This document shows positions 26,769 to 39,900 of a DNA stretch of 64,000 bases, piece by piece. The stretch spans positions 620,001 through 684,000 of the forward strand of contig ML133502.1 in assembly GCA_003864495.1 (NCBI GenBank), written 5' to 3'. Numbering within the stretch: the stretch's first letter is position 1; each line of letters starts with the position of its first letter. The notes below the pieces were generated by a model, which had not been told where the DNA came from, did no database searches, and saw only the letters and a list, made by a program, of their open reading frames with translations. The translations under genes were made by a program, and so were the position numbers. This DNA is from Nemopilema nomurai. Taxonomy: Eukaryota > Cnidaria > Scyphozoa > Rhizostomeae > Rhizostomatidae.

Positions 26769-28523
26769 CTGGAATTAGGACAAGAATACATCTAGCGTTT
26801 ACCAGTTATTTTATAGCTTGAAATCAAAAGTTTTCCATAATAGATCTAAAGAGTTACAAGAAACAGCAAGATAAAATAAAACAGCAGTTTCTTAGGGACT
26901 TGTGTAGCATTGATAGTGAAAGTATGTGTGAAAAAGGGTATTTTATAATTATGGTGTATTTTGCAGTTTGACTGTATTAGTAGGTGTATGAATCATGAGA
27001 AAATATGTTATGTGCTAAATAAACCTAAAAAATACAGGCAACTTTCTATCAGATGTTTGTTACACAACAGAAGCCAAAACACAACAGGACAAAAAACTTG
27101 AGTAAACTTTGATTACCTAATAAAAACAGGGATTTCTTTACTCAAAATATACTGTTTTGGATGGAAAAATTTCATCCCAGAAATGTCAAAGTGAAACAGT
27201 AAGTAACTATATTAATAAAAAAACAACTATATGTTAATGAGTACATTTTGGTGTCCATAGAATAAAATGCTGCAATTCCAAGAACTTAAAAAGAGTGTCT
27301 GCTACATCTACATGAGCAAAGAATAAAACTGGCAGCTTTTTTGAAGTCATTTTCACAAACAAAAGAGAAAACTAGAGAATTCTCAAGTAAAGGATTTTCT
27401 AAAATACTTTCAAAGTGTGATGTGGTCTCAACTCTAGCTTTGCCTAAAAATTTAAGAGCTTGACCATAATTAATAAAAGTTTTATTGACATTTTTTTCAA
27501 TATTTGGTATTTCTCTTAATATTTTTATCTTTCTGTACACATTGAAACCGTCATTCTAAAGCTTCAATCAGTTTTTGATGCCAGGTTTTGAAGCTAAAAA
27601 ACAATTGCTGGGGGTTGCAGGAGTGAAAAATTAACATTTTGCATTCTTTGACTACAAACTCCAGAAGTACCCTTAAACACACGTGGGTACAAAGGTTTAG
27701 GGACAGTACCAAGTTCAGCTGTATCCAACAAGCGACAGGTTAACACTTGTCTCTTTTGGTGTTTTTAGGTGTAAAACATAAAACGTCAAATAAATTGGCT
27801 GAATTGTTTGAGACAAAATGTTGCTCATCATTATGTCGCTATGTTGTGAAAACGGCTGTTGTTGGAGAATCCACACCAGATATCGTGAGGGAAATGTGTA
27901 ATGCCCAAGTTAGCAAACACAAGCAACATTGGTTGTTCCGCGCGAATTGGCAGTTTGGAACCCCACACATAGTATTGACCTTGTGATATAATGATGCAAT
28001 TTGATAAAAGACTGAACTTTAAAAGCCAGTAAGACACTTCAAAATAACCGTGGTATTCTTGTTGGATTACTCGAGTCGAAAAAGCTGTGCGCACCATTTT
28101 ATTGACGAATTCAATCCATTTTTAAGCGGGTAAACCATTTCATGTAATATGACTCCTTTGACTGTTGTGTGTACAAGAAATTCACTTCCCCTCGCCAACC
28201 AGATTCATATCACGATTAACCTGCCGAAAATCTTTATTTCGCCAGATTCTCTAGAGCTGATCATGAGCATGCAAGGTACGTCGACTTCCACCGCGAGTTA
28301 ACTGACCTTTCAAAAAGTTGAAACGTGCGTCCATGACGGGGCAGGGATAGGAAGGCCGAATACCTTTCATCGTTGCAGAACATGAGTTACCTGACAACTC
28401 AATCGCCTCGGCGGGCTTGTGGGCTAGTTTGCCAATGACGACGGAGTGATTTCATGATCTTGACGCAAGGACCGGCGTAGCGAGGTTGAATAAAATAGAA
28501 AGCAATTTTGACTGGCAGCTTAC

Positions 28524-28700
28524 CTCATGTCACTCTTCGTCAAAATCTCTTGTCCTAAGACGCTTTGAAAACCACTTCGAACTTTTGACAGGCGAGATTA
28601 TTCTATATTCACAAACCAGCCAATCACATCAGAGCTTCTCTGTTTTCATTATAATTCTGCATATTTTAGCTAATTTATTCGGATAAGTTAGTGGGGCTTA
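28524..28700 (-). other. Possible non-coding first exon/promoter region of PKNOX
   Basis: On the minus strand a good donor (GTAAGC) follows position 28524, and another (GTAACT) lies near 28390. Either could end a 5' UTR exon that joins the acceptor at 26769-26770. No ATG-led coding exon was found between 26769 and 28700, and the rest of that stretch is AT-rich intron-like DNA. Weak support only. Confidence 0.25.
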
Positions 28701-31700
28701 TTGAATGGAGATAGGGACGGAATGTAACTTTCTTTCTTAGAGCCAAGATCGATTCTTAGACAGAAATTAATTCACAAATCGCAGTCATATTATCTTGCAA
28801 TGTTTAAGTACTTAGATTTTTGCTACTATAAATTTATTTCACTGTTACTATAATCATATTATTGTTTACTCAAGTTTAAGGGGTTGGGCTCGAAAACCGT
28901 TTCAGTCCCTCCCCAAATCCTAAGGCTATTGTTAAAATTTCAATTATTGCTAAATCGTTAAATCTTTATCGACTTTTCATTGACTTTTAGTTTTGTTAAA
29001 TGATTGTTGAATAAATTGAATTTGAATTTCTTTGTCTCTTCGATATTGAAAGAAGTCTGCATGTCAAGTCCAGGAGAATTTTGTAGAAAGGGAGGTCCTT
29101 AGAAAGAATAGATAGCAAAGTAGGGAAGAGCCTTTTTTTAAGACTCTAGTTGTTTATGGGAGCTGGAAGATAAAATTTGTAATGCATGTAACGGAAGAAG
29201 GCGGACAAGTCAAAGATGCCAGCTTTTTCATGATTGTAAGCTCCTGCATGGCTCTAATGATGTTTGATCATCTTTATTCTACTTGATTTACCCTGTATTG
29301 TAGTTATTTGTTCACCAGTGACAAAGCCAGGGCTATTTATTAAAATGACGCATTTGCTTTAAAGGCTGTTAAGCTGTTCCCCGAAATACAGATATTCTTA
29401 AGTGTTGTGCTTTTTCAAGAGTCCAAAAATGCCATCAATTGGGGGGTGGAGATGACCCCTACCTCTTTTCCTGTTGCTACGCACGTGTCTTCAAGTAGTG
29501 CTTACTGTGCTTGGAACTGTAGACTCAGTTCATGACATTGATGACAAGCTCAATGAACTGCTTCATTAGGTTTTCGTTTTTCCGATTCCCAGGCAGATTT
29601 TCGCCACTAATAACAATTCACAAGGAACGCCAGTTCTAGCATTAAATGGCACTCTGTGTTGATCTACCTCTAAAAGGCTAGAAAATACCACTATACTTAA
29701 AACCTTTCTGATGCTAAGTTAAATATATTGGTCGCTGCAGCCTATCTGTGGCTACTGACCAAACGAGCAAAAAATGATAAGTGTCAGACGAAAAGCTTTA
29801 TTATAGCTACTTTGCCCTATGATTAAGACAATAGAATATTAAGGCACTATCAATGAATTTGCCAAAGGGTGAATTTACTGACCAAATTTCAACTCTTGTT
29901 AGTCTATGTATAATTTACAGTTATCTGTAGTGAATTCTAACTATTTTATCAATATGATCTTGTCAATTACGAACGAGATCCCTCCACGTGCTATCCCTGA
30001 TGTTTACTACCATAAATTGTCCTTGAAATAAACACATATATTATACGAAAGTCAAGATACACATCTACCAAAAGTCCATTACATTGACCGACGATCCATA
30101 AAATTTTCTGGCCAACTTTTTAAAAGTGGGGGGTCTACCACCCCCTACACCCTCTCGACAGGCACGCCCTTCATATGTACATCACTTAAGCACGTTGTCA
30201 GGTAGTCATCTTGGTCAAAGGTGCATGCATGCTTGCAGTTAGGAAATAAGACGCAACCGTGTACATAGAGATATCAGCGCAATGACTTGTTAACCTCGTT
30301 ATCAGAAACCGAGACTTCTGAATAGGAAAATCATATTTGCTTCATACTTGGGTACAGTAGGTGGAAAAATGATCGTGGTATGTACAATTTTAAAGACAGC
30401 AAATTTGGGCTCAGGATGACAGCTTACCTTGTTATACAAAAGATTTTGAGCTTGCATTGATATTGAATGAAACCAAGGGAAAACCTTAATCAAATTCAAA
30501 TGAAGTTCGAATTTGTGAAAAGCAAGCAAGGAAATGTTCGAATCTGACGTGCTTTTACGAAATGAAAGTCAGAAAAGCTGAAGATACTTGGAGAACCACC
30601 TTTTGAAAGATTTCGTCATTTTCTTCCGATTATTTAACTTTTACTCCAACCAAGTTCTTGATTGCAATACTTTTAAAACTTTGCAATGTTTTAATCATTG
30701 TCTGACACAAGCACATAGTCTCATATAAATCCCCTATTTGGCAGTGGGTTTTCAGTTAGAGGAAAACGGGATATTTTAAGTCTGCAGCTTAAAAGAATGG
30801 ATCATCACTTTAAATGCTCAAAGAAAGGTTTAGACCTGATGTTCCATAGCATCAACAGGTGGGGTTCAATCGACAGTCCTTTCGTTCATTCCACATTCAA
30901 ACAATAAACCTATCAGTTCTGCAAAACCAGTGTACCCCTGACCTTAAATATTGTATTTGCGTTCCTTAGAAATTCGTTTTAGCTTGATTAAGTCCTTCCA
31001 GATATTTATGACAGGAACCACTGCCATTGTAATTGTTTTAAAGGAAAGAGAGCAAATTGACTACTTTTAAAGAGTTACGTTAAAAATCCAGATAAAAATT
31101 CTTGGTGCACAAGGATTAAAATAGCAAAGATTGCAAATTTACGTGAAGTAAAAAACAATGTTTATAGTTTTTTCCTTGCCTTGACAAGCCTGGAATGAAT
31201 CTGCCTTTATCCTAATCCATAAAGAATACTCTCCTATTCAGATTGTTATGGTGATGAACAATAAAGTGGATTGAAATATAACGAGTGATGGGAGCCAGTG
31301 CATATAATGGCCTACATAATTGTCAAAGAAGACTCACCCTTCAGCTGAGATGACATCCACGCGCGAGATGACAAGGTAACCGTACACAACTCGAGCAACA
31401 GCGGCTGAGAAGAATTGTTGGAGTTCTCCGTGCAATGGGCCTTTACGTGTCCCGCCTCTCTTAAAACTCAAGTCTTTCTATTATTTAACTAATTTATGCT
31501 ATTAAAATATCGCGCAATTTGGTAAGGTCAAGCATTTTCGAGGGGAAAATTCACGGGTTTTTCTCTTGAGTTTATTTAAATAATTGCAATTTAATTTCCA
31601 GCGCGCATCTCGTTACAATTGGCAGAGCGCAAAGCAAAGATAATGAAACGTGGTCGTTAAACGCTCAGGTGCTCTGTGTCAATAGCCAAATAAGAAGCGC

Positions 31701-33904
31701 GAAAATATCCAACTTCTAGTAATAGATCGTGCTTTAAACACATCGTAGGCATCGATACAGGACTTCTCAGGCAGAGTCTATTTGTGAAGCTCAGATCTTC
31801 AATCAAGATGTAATCGTAGCCTTTGATAAGTCGATTGGGATAGCCCTAATTGCTGAAATGACCTGATTTCACAGGAGATACCTACTGCTACTAAATTGTA
31901 CCCACTTCTGTCTCGCCTTCATCACTGCAAATGTTGCCATAGCTCCTAATCTATTGCCTTGTCCGCCCGTTTCCTATTTCATCCAAATGAACTTTCCTCT
32001 GGTTTTCCCATTAATTTCTTTCCATTGTAAGGCCTTGTCAGATTTGTTTTTTGCTTGGAAATAACGAAGCAATCTTGACGTCATAGGCTATAGATGGCGT
32101 CATTGTCTCCTTGATGATCTCACTACTTCGGATAGAAAAATGAACAGAATTTAATCATTAATTATTGTCATAAGGAAGTGCAGACAATGCCGTCTCGTCA
32201 AGGGTGCTGGGGCCCTTGTGGCTCGTATATAGAGGACAAAGGACACTTCGAAATGACCATTGGTTAACACAAGACAGACAGTCTATGGTAGACCTATGGA
32301 ATCAATAGCAAAGTTAAAATGGCGGACCAGAAGCAGCAACAACAACTTTTTAATATGACAGCTTTGCTAACTATTTGTTATGCTACGTCATTGATCAGTC
32401 CGTGTCAAGTACTGGAGCCTGGGCACTAACGTAGCCTGGGCATTAGACCATTGTTATAAGATGACTCTTTTGCCGAATTCAATTCATTCGCTTCATTCGT
32501 GTTACACGCATCACTTTCTACGCATTCTACGTTCCATGTGTATCGTTTCCTTGGAAAATATGTTATGTACATAGTTGGCGATTCATTGTCTCTCTCTGCA
32601 TTTCACAGTGCGGATAAAGCTGGTCACTCAAGAAGACATGCGTTTAATTCTTGAAATATGATTACAATTAATACATTATAATTTATCGACCCCACATACA
32701 CAATGTTTTAGGTTTTCATCAAAAAGCTAAACAAGTTGCTAATTATAAATACAGTGATCACTACTGGTAAAAATACGTTTCATCTTCGGACATCAAACGG
32801 ATTTCAAACGGATTTCTCGATATTTGAAATACCCAGATGTTCGATGTCTATAAATACCATTAGGTCAACGTGGAAGTCCGATTATTCTACATTCTACTGA
32901 TCTCAATGACCGGAGATAGAGAAAGTGGCAAGAGAAAGGTTGGAGACAGTAAGCCCTCTTATAGCAAATATGGATCACATGTCTGCAGCAAGACCCGATG
33001 CAAGAAACATTGGAAGTACATAAATGCATAATTGTCCAGAGTGTAAAACTAGGAACAAGTTGAGACTGGACATGGCTTTAAATTAGGTACAACTTGAAAT
33101 GGCAGGATGTGGAGTGCCTGAAGCGCATTTTAGAACCCCAGAATGCGTTTACACGATAACTTTTGATCCGGATAGAAAGAAATACAGAAAGGCTATCCGA
33201 GTACTGGGCTATCCGCATCAAAAGTGATTCGGTTGGCCGTACAACTTTTAGCTAGACGATCTCATAGTTATCTGGCATCGTGTAAACGCAGTCTCAGTGT
33301 TGCTTTCCTGTGCTTCTCTTTACCTGCACACTGTAATGCAGTTAATTGACAGCGGAAACAGGGGGCAGAGGGATGCACAGACAACGAAATTGGCAGGGCA
33401 GGGGGGGGAGGGGGCAGAGTGTCATTTCAAAGCGATCGAGAGGTCCTGTTGAGAGGTTTGACCCCATGCAAGGAATATTGAGATATGGCCTATTACGACT
33501 GCTAGCTATTATATAATTGAATATTCGATGGATAAATTTGCAAAGCCTACACATGACCACGGAAGAAGTAACAACTGTCGAATTTTAAAGTCTCTTGTTT
33601 CCTTTCTCTTGACTCACTTTTGCTATCAAATTTTCAAGGCGATGGAAATTTAAAAAAAAAACAATGATAGAAGTTATAGCAATACGCGCAATGATTTCAT
33701 AGAAATCATGCTTATTGAGTATTGGAGATTCGGAAATCTAGATCTTGCAAATGGAAATAAAGCTATTGCATTTTTCGCCTAATATTTCATCGTCAGTAAG
33801 AACCACCCTAAAAGCAGACAACATTGCTACCCAAAAATATACAAACCGCACAGCTGTATTAAGAAAAACGCGCAGGAATTACGAAAAACCTTGATACAAA
33901 ATTA
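28701..33904. other. 5.2-kb intergenic region between PKNOX and dixin
   Basis: No exon with family motifs or a consistent splice chain was found on either strand. The dixin 3' UTR should lie at the high-coordinate end. The region contains one TIR element (33140-33293), a G-run at about 33405-33412 and an AT-rich stretch ending in TTGAATAAATTGAATTTGAA (near 29008-29027) that could be the 3' tail of an old retroelement. No tRNA-like B-box was noticed. Confidence 0.5.
33140..33293. mobile_element. Short TIR element (MITE-like), about 150 bp
   Basis: The ends are inverted repeats: TGCGTTTACACGAT at 33144-33157 and ATCGTGTAAACGCA at 33277-33290. A second, inner inverted pair follows (ACTTTTGATCCGGATAG near 33159 and CTATCCGCATCAAAAGT near 33209). 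There is no coding capacity. This looks like a non-autonomous DNA transposon; the superfamily is not determined. Confidence 0.65.
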
Positions 33905-36900
33905 CTATACCATATTCTGTCGCACCACATACGGACTATTGGAGCTTTTTGGCGTTTTGCTAGGAGTTCGTGACTCGGGTATGACTTCCTTGTCATCCTC
34001 AACCCAAGAGACAATTTTTCCATCCCATCCAGGGAGAATATCTTCGTCTGTTAATAGCTAAAAAAGTATAGGGACAGGTAAGACACTCTGATGGTCCGGC
34101 CTTCTGGAACATTCCGACGATCCGAAATGGTCTTAAAGCTCGCTTACAGTTTGACGTCATAATGGATAGGCTACGGTTATGGTCACAATATGACCATCGA
34201 TGATATACGCAGGCAGTAATGAAAACCATACATTTAATAGAGTTAAAGGGCCTGCACAAAAACTTCAAAATAAGAGCAATGAATTTAAACTTTCTCTAAA
34301 ACCAGACATTCACGGCTACTCTTGCTTCAGTGAACATCCAGCAAGAAGAAGAGATAGACAAGAAAGTATAGATAGACTAGGAAGTGCAGCTCACAGAGAA
34401 AGTTGCACATTAAGGAACACTAGTTTGCATTGAAGAGTGATCACACTGGTAGTTCTGAATAGGAGAGGGCAGAAAGTGTTCTTATCTCCCATTACTGAAA
34501 GGAGGTAAAAAACTACTTACCTCTTCGCGAACGCTGCCGAAATCTGGATCAACAGATTTGAAGAAATAGCGGTAGTTCCCTCCTCGATCTAACAGATTTT
34601 TGAAGTCCTTCAAAGTGATTTCTCCCAAACTATTAAAAGAAAATAATTTCTACTAGCAATGCCACCTCGCAAGTAAATGCTTGGATGTCAGTATTAATCA
34701 TATGAATGATATTCACATCTTGCAAAACAACAAAAGGTGTACTTCGCATCATCTAGAAAATATATGTGGATCTTTCCTCTAGCTTGAAAATATGATTTCG
34801 AGGTGTCATTAAATCTCACAGACTTTTCAGTTGAAGAAAGCAACTACACTAATGCATTGAAAATGCCAAAACCGAATGTAATAAATTTTTCCTTATTCGG
34901 ACTATGGCTTTTTTCTTTGATTACTTCATTGTTAGTAAACAAAAACATGAAACGTACCCTTTGTTTATTGAAGCAAGGTAAGGCGTCACCGAATTATTAA
35001 TGAAATATAAAACTTTTGTTTTCTTTTCTCCGTGATTGATTTGAGGCACGCTTTCTAAATATCCATCTAAAAAGCAAGGATAGTTTCTTCGTCAATATCG
35101 TCACCATCAGTTACCTCTGCAAAATGATTTTTTCTTTCCAACATTCATTTAGCATGGCACTATCAAGTGGGTACGTAAGACGGGTGTACATTACGATGTT
35201 TGCTGACGACCTGAGATTACTTCTAAATGGAGCTTCACGCGGTTGAACACTATGTATTAACGAGGATCAACCGTTGTTCTTGACTATAAACAGTTTAAAT
35301 ACCACCCACCCTAAGCATAGCTAAGGCTTATTCAAACTACAGAAGGATTCAGAATAGGTCATTGCTCTACTTCGATGCGGCTGCTTTACTACAACTTGCA
35401 TGCTAGGCTGTAATGTTGACATTTAACTAAGTACAATTTGTTGCATCATATGTTTGATAGCTGTCATTATGCGCATTGTATGACGAAACAAAAAATAAGA
35501 ATAAGAACAGTTGGAAACATACTGAATAGAATGAAACATTAGATCATTTTTTGTCACATATACTTACTGAGAAGAGCAAGGCTAACTACCCATGTGCTAT
35601 CTATAGCGGGTAAAGACTTACTTTCAGCGATGCCCCACTTTTTATGACAATGATAATTCACTGTAAACTTTCCAGATAATTCATAGGGAGGGACATCTGG
35701 GAAGCAAATACATCGCTATCTGTGCCTTGTATCTTAGGGGTAAGGCAGCTTTTCAAGAATGGGCTACACAGAGGAAAACGAAATGCAAGCTTACTCATAT
35801 GACTGCTATTCAGATCGGCCTTGGATGGTGTTTCATTCTTTCTCAATTTACTCCTTGGTGTCAGTCTGCTCCTTGAAGATCTTTTGTCCATCAGCTTCAT
35901 CTAGAAAAAACCGTATTCTTAATATTTTACCACGTAGAAATGGCAGCAAATGATCCAGCTATGGTTATCATAAACAAAGACTAAACAACATCCCTTACAC
36001 CGAGCAAGCTAAGTAAAACATCAGCATGAAAGACCATAAATTGGCTTGGTGTGACTATACATGAGAACTTGGTGCTTGAGAATTGCATCTTCATAATATC
36101 ATGAGAATTGCACAAAATTGCCCTTTACTACTAGCTACTTGGCGTACGACCGCTACACATAACTAATATTGGACAGAGTCACTTAAAATCCTATAGCTAG
36201 CTATTCTTTCTGCTTCGTATACCTTCAAGTTCAGAAAAGACCAACTGCAATAGGCTTCATTTGTTTGTCAATTCTTATATCTATATTAGTTATATAATTT
36301 ATCGGAAGAGCAGTCTCACAAGAAGTGAGCAAAACGGTACTCTAGTTCTATTTGAAAATCCTTTTCACCAGAGTATAGCTAACAAAAAGGCATATCGTAC
36401 CGAAGAGTCATTTGTGGAAGGTGACTTTGAAACAGCAAGTTTTTCCATGATGGAGCCAAGACTCTAAAAAAGCGAAAAACAAAATCCAGTGAGTAAAGCA
36501 AATTGATAAGTCAATTAGCAAAATGAAGTGGGGACAGACATTGGAAAGGAAGTGGACTGGTATATGGACTTTTAAATAAAAATAAAGATAATTTTTAGAC
36601 ATCATAGACACTTTACGATTTTCGCTCTTTTCTCGCGTCACAATCGATACCACATCGTATTCTACAGTAACGTGTATACAATACAACGGCCAAAAACAAA
36701 CATCTCAGGACCTTTTGTTGAACCGAAAAATGCATATCTACTAACTATTTTCTCCAATGCCGATGGTTTTCCGCCGAGGAATGGATTTTTAACCACAAAA
36801 TGAGCTGTGCTCTAGCTATGCGGAAAATCTAAAGCCGATCGCTTAGCCGAGAATGATCCTGATGAACATAGGACAGCTGATGTCAATACAAGGCTGGTGA

Positions 36901-39900
36901 GTCTCAAGTTGATAATCTCAGATCATCTCGCTTCAAGTGTGGTTCTAGCAAACCTAAAGGCCTACCTGACTTATGCTGTCTAGAGCATGCTGCCTGGGAT
37001 CGTGTTTTCCAAAGCTAGAGCGAAGATTCTCGAGGGTGCCTGACGCTTTGTCGTACTCTCTAGCCACCTTGGAACAGAAAACAAGTAATAATGCAGCTGT
37101 ACGTCTTGACCTTTGACCATTGCATGACCTTTGACCAATGAATGACCTTTGACCATTGCATGACCTTTGCTTAAGACCAGGTAAACTTAACTAGATCAGA
37201 GTCTGGGTTCATTTCGATTGCATCACCTTATTTCAAGGTAGACATCGTTTTATAGTGACCATAATACGAGATCAGCAAAAACTAGCATTGAAATAACAAA
37301 TACCTCTTTTGGGTTGTGTGACTTCTTGAGAGTGTCCTCAATCTTTTTTAATCTCCTGTTGTAATGGTCTATTTGTGAATTGATTTGGTTCTCCGAATCG
37401 CTGAGTTCCTCAAGGCGCCCTGTAAGCTGCTCTATTTGGTCTCGGATATTTTCTTTCAGGTTACCCCGAACATTTTGCTGGGTGTGTGTATCAGCCTACC
37501 ACGTGGAAAGATAAGGAGAAGCTTCATTGACAAAATACTCTTCAATCATTTGCTACCAATAAAAATACCTTACAAAATACTTCCGGCCTACCCAGCACTT
37601 CTAATAGCCAAGAATTCCTTCGTAAACTCGCAATAACTTTTCTTTTATTCCCCCTCTCCCTTTTCACTAACTAATTTCTCTCATCCTAAGCAATTCATTG
37701 CATCTATGCCTGTTATAATTTCTTTCTTTACCCTTGAAATTTCTTTCTCATTTGTTGCTTGATCTCATGCACGAGACACTGTGAGTAATAGCCTACGAGC
37801 AATTTTGTGCTACTGCTTTCCCCACCCCCACTCTTGCTACTAACAAAGCCCCTATCTGCAATGAAAACAATACACACCTCTGTGTCCTCCTTTCCGGTGA
37901 TCGTGTCAATCAAGAATCGAATTTCTCTCTCTTGCTCCTTTATGACCTGGTCTTTCTTTGCTAGCTCTTCGTGCAGCTCCGCAATCTGGCGTTCCCTCTC
38001 ATCTATGACTACCTGCGCGCTCTCTTTTGCGCTCCTAGCTGAATCGCATGCAAGCTCTTGTCTCAGCTGATCTGCTCGCAAATTCATGCTCGTTTCCTCT
38101 AACTCCGTCAACCGACCTTGCAGTCCAACCTTGAAGAGAATTGCATGGTAACAAAAATCACTTCCACTTTAAACCCTGAAGGAAGTATCTGCCAAATTCT
38201 AAGGCCTATTCTGAACTAGAAGACATCAAGCATGGTTAGAACACGCCCAATTTTCAGGCATTGCATTTGCCTTTCTTTATTTCACGAAAATGAGTCACGC
38301 AATTATTAAAATACTTCTTTTCCCTCCAACCATTACCATGAAATTCGATTTAGCACCTCTCACTGTGACATAGGCGCTTAAAAGGGGATTTGGGTTTGTT
38401 CAAATCTTTTCTGTAAACCTGTTAATGGGAAATGTATAACAGGTTTTTAGATGCAATCCGTGTGGGAGCGCATGCGCAGGGTTCTGCTGCCGCTGAGCCT
38501 CGGCTCTTGCAGGGGCCACAGTGAGTGTGCAGCAATAGTTGAACCAAGATTCAAAGATTAGGAAGCGAAAGGACCTGTTAAAGAGTTCGATCACTACAAC
38601 AGTAGACAATGACCGGATAAATAGTTCTAGACAGCAAAGAAATGTTCTCAGTTCTGCGCAACAACCAAGAACGCCTCGTATGTGTAGCAGGAACGTCTAT
38701 CACGTGATGTAACTGCCATTTAACGACACCACCTGAGTGGTTACACACAGATATATACATATTACATCGTAGCACACGAGAAGAGTTCAACTTATGATTC
38801 AAGTAATGTTATGTTCTGTTTATGAAAACATATAAAATGAACGAGTGCGTATTTCTTCGCCTCTCTCTTCTTGATGTAAAAGCCTCTTACGTATGTTCAG
38901 GTTAAGGTAGGGAGAACCATGAAGATAGCAACTAAATAGCAAAATAAAAGAAATGAGCCTTTTTATTATCGAGAGCACGAATGGCAGTGGCCCCCTTACT
39001 CCCGTTGCAGGCAACAATCAAAAATTAGATAGTAAAAAAATGATATAAATGATAGTATCATTCATTTGATGACAAAACTCCTCGTTGTACCTTTTCGCCC
39101 TGCAACCTGATTGTTTCTTCTTTCAGATTCGTATTGGAGTTCTGCAAAATAGATTGGTTGATTCCTAGCATTAGTTCCTAAAGACAAAGGCGGTTGCGAC
39201 AGGGGACTGGGTAAGAGCGATTAAGAAACAACAATTAAAAAGTAATAATACCACTCGGACAACTATGGTTCGAAAAGGTGCTCCACGGAAATGAAAAATT
39301 TAGCATAGCGATTGACAAGACTATGAGATGAAATGAATGGGAGTAGGTTTGAAAATGCTGGGTATCTGGTGCAGGAAAATGTCTTTTTCACTATAATATT
39401 TTCTACAAAATGCTGACTGCAGCCAACTTAATTTGCAACGAGTAACTCACTTCAAACCCTGCAGGACTAGGTAGTACCTTGGCCCGTATTGTAGTACGAG
39501 GCATGGAAACAAATCGCATGAAACTTGGAGAATTAAACTTACACAAATCTGAAAACAGCCATGATATCAAAAAAGACGTGGTGGAATGGAACTGGCTTTA
39601 ATCGAAGCCGCCACTTACAAAAAATGCAAAATCAAAGAAACTTACCCTTAAATTCTGGTAATCCTTTTCGGCCTGATCGAGTCTGGATTGTAGTAAAATC
39701 TGCAAAGCAAAGGCGTTTCTAACAATAATCCAAGTCTCGCAGGTCAAAATTGACAAAATACGACCGAATCAAAACACACAAGATCACATTTGTCTGTGAT
39801 AAAAACACGCGAATATCGTAATTGCTGGTACTTACAACTTGATCGTGTAACGAAGATGGCTCAAGGAAGAAATTGCCCTCTGTGTTTTCGTTGTTGTTGT

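Noticed and set aside
34720..34800. Minus-strand stretch [16 protein letters not shown] that looks like a DIX start
   Set aside because: Its only nearby GT donor gives a phase that breaks the next DIX exon. The exon 35066-34958 ([14 protein letters not shown]) fits both phase and motif.
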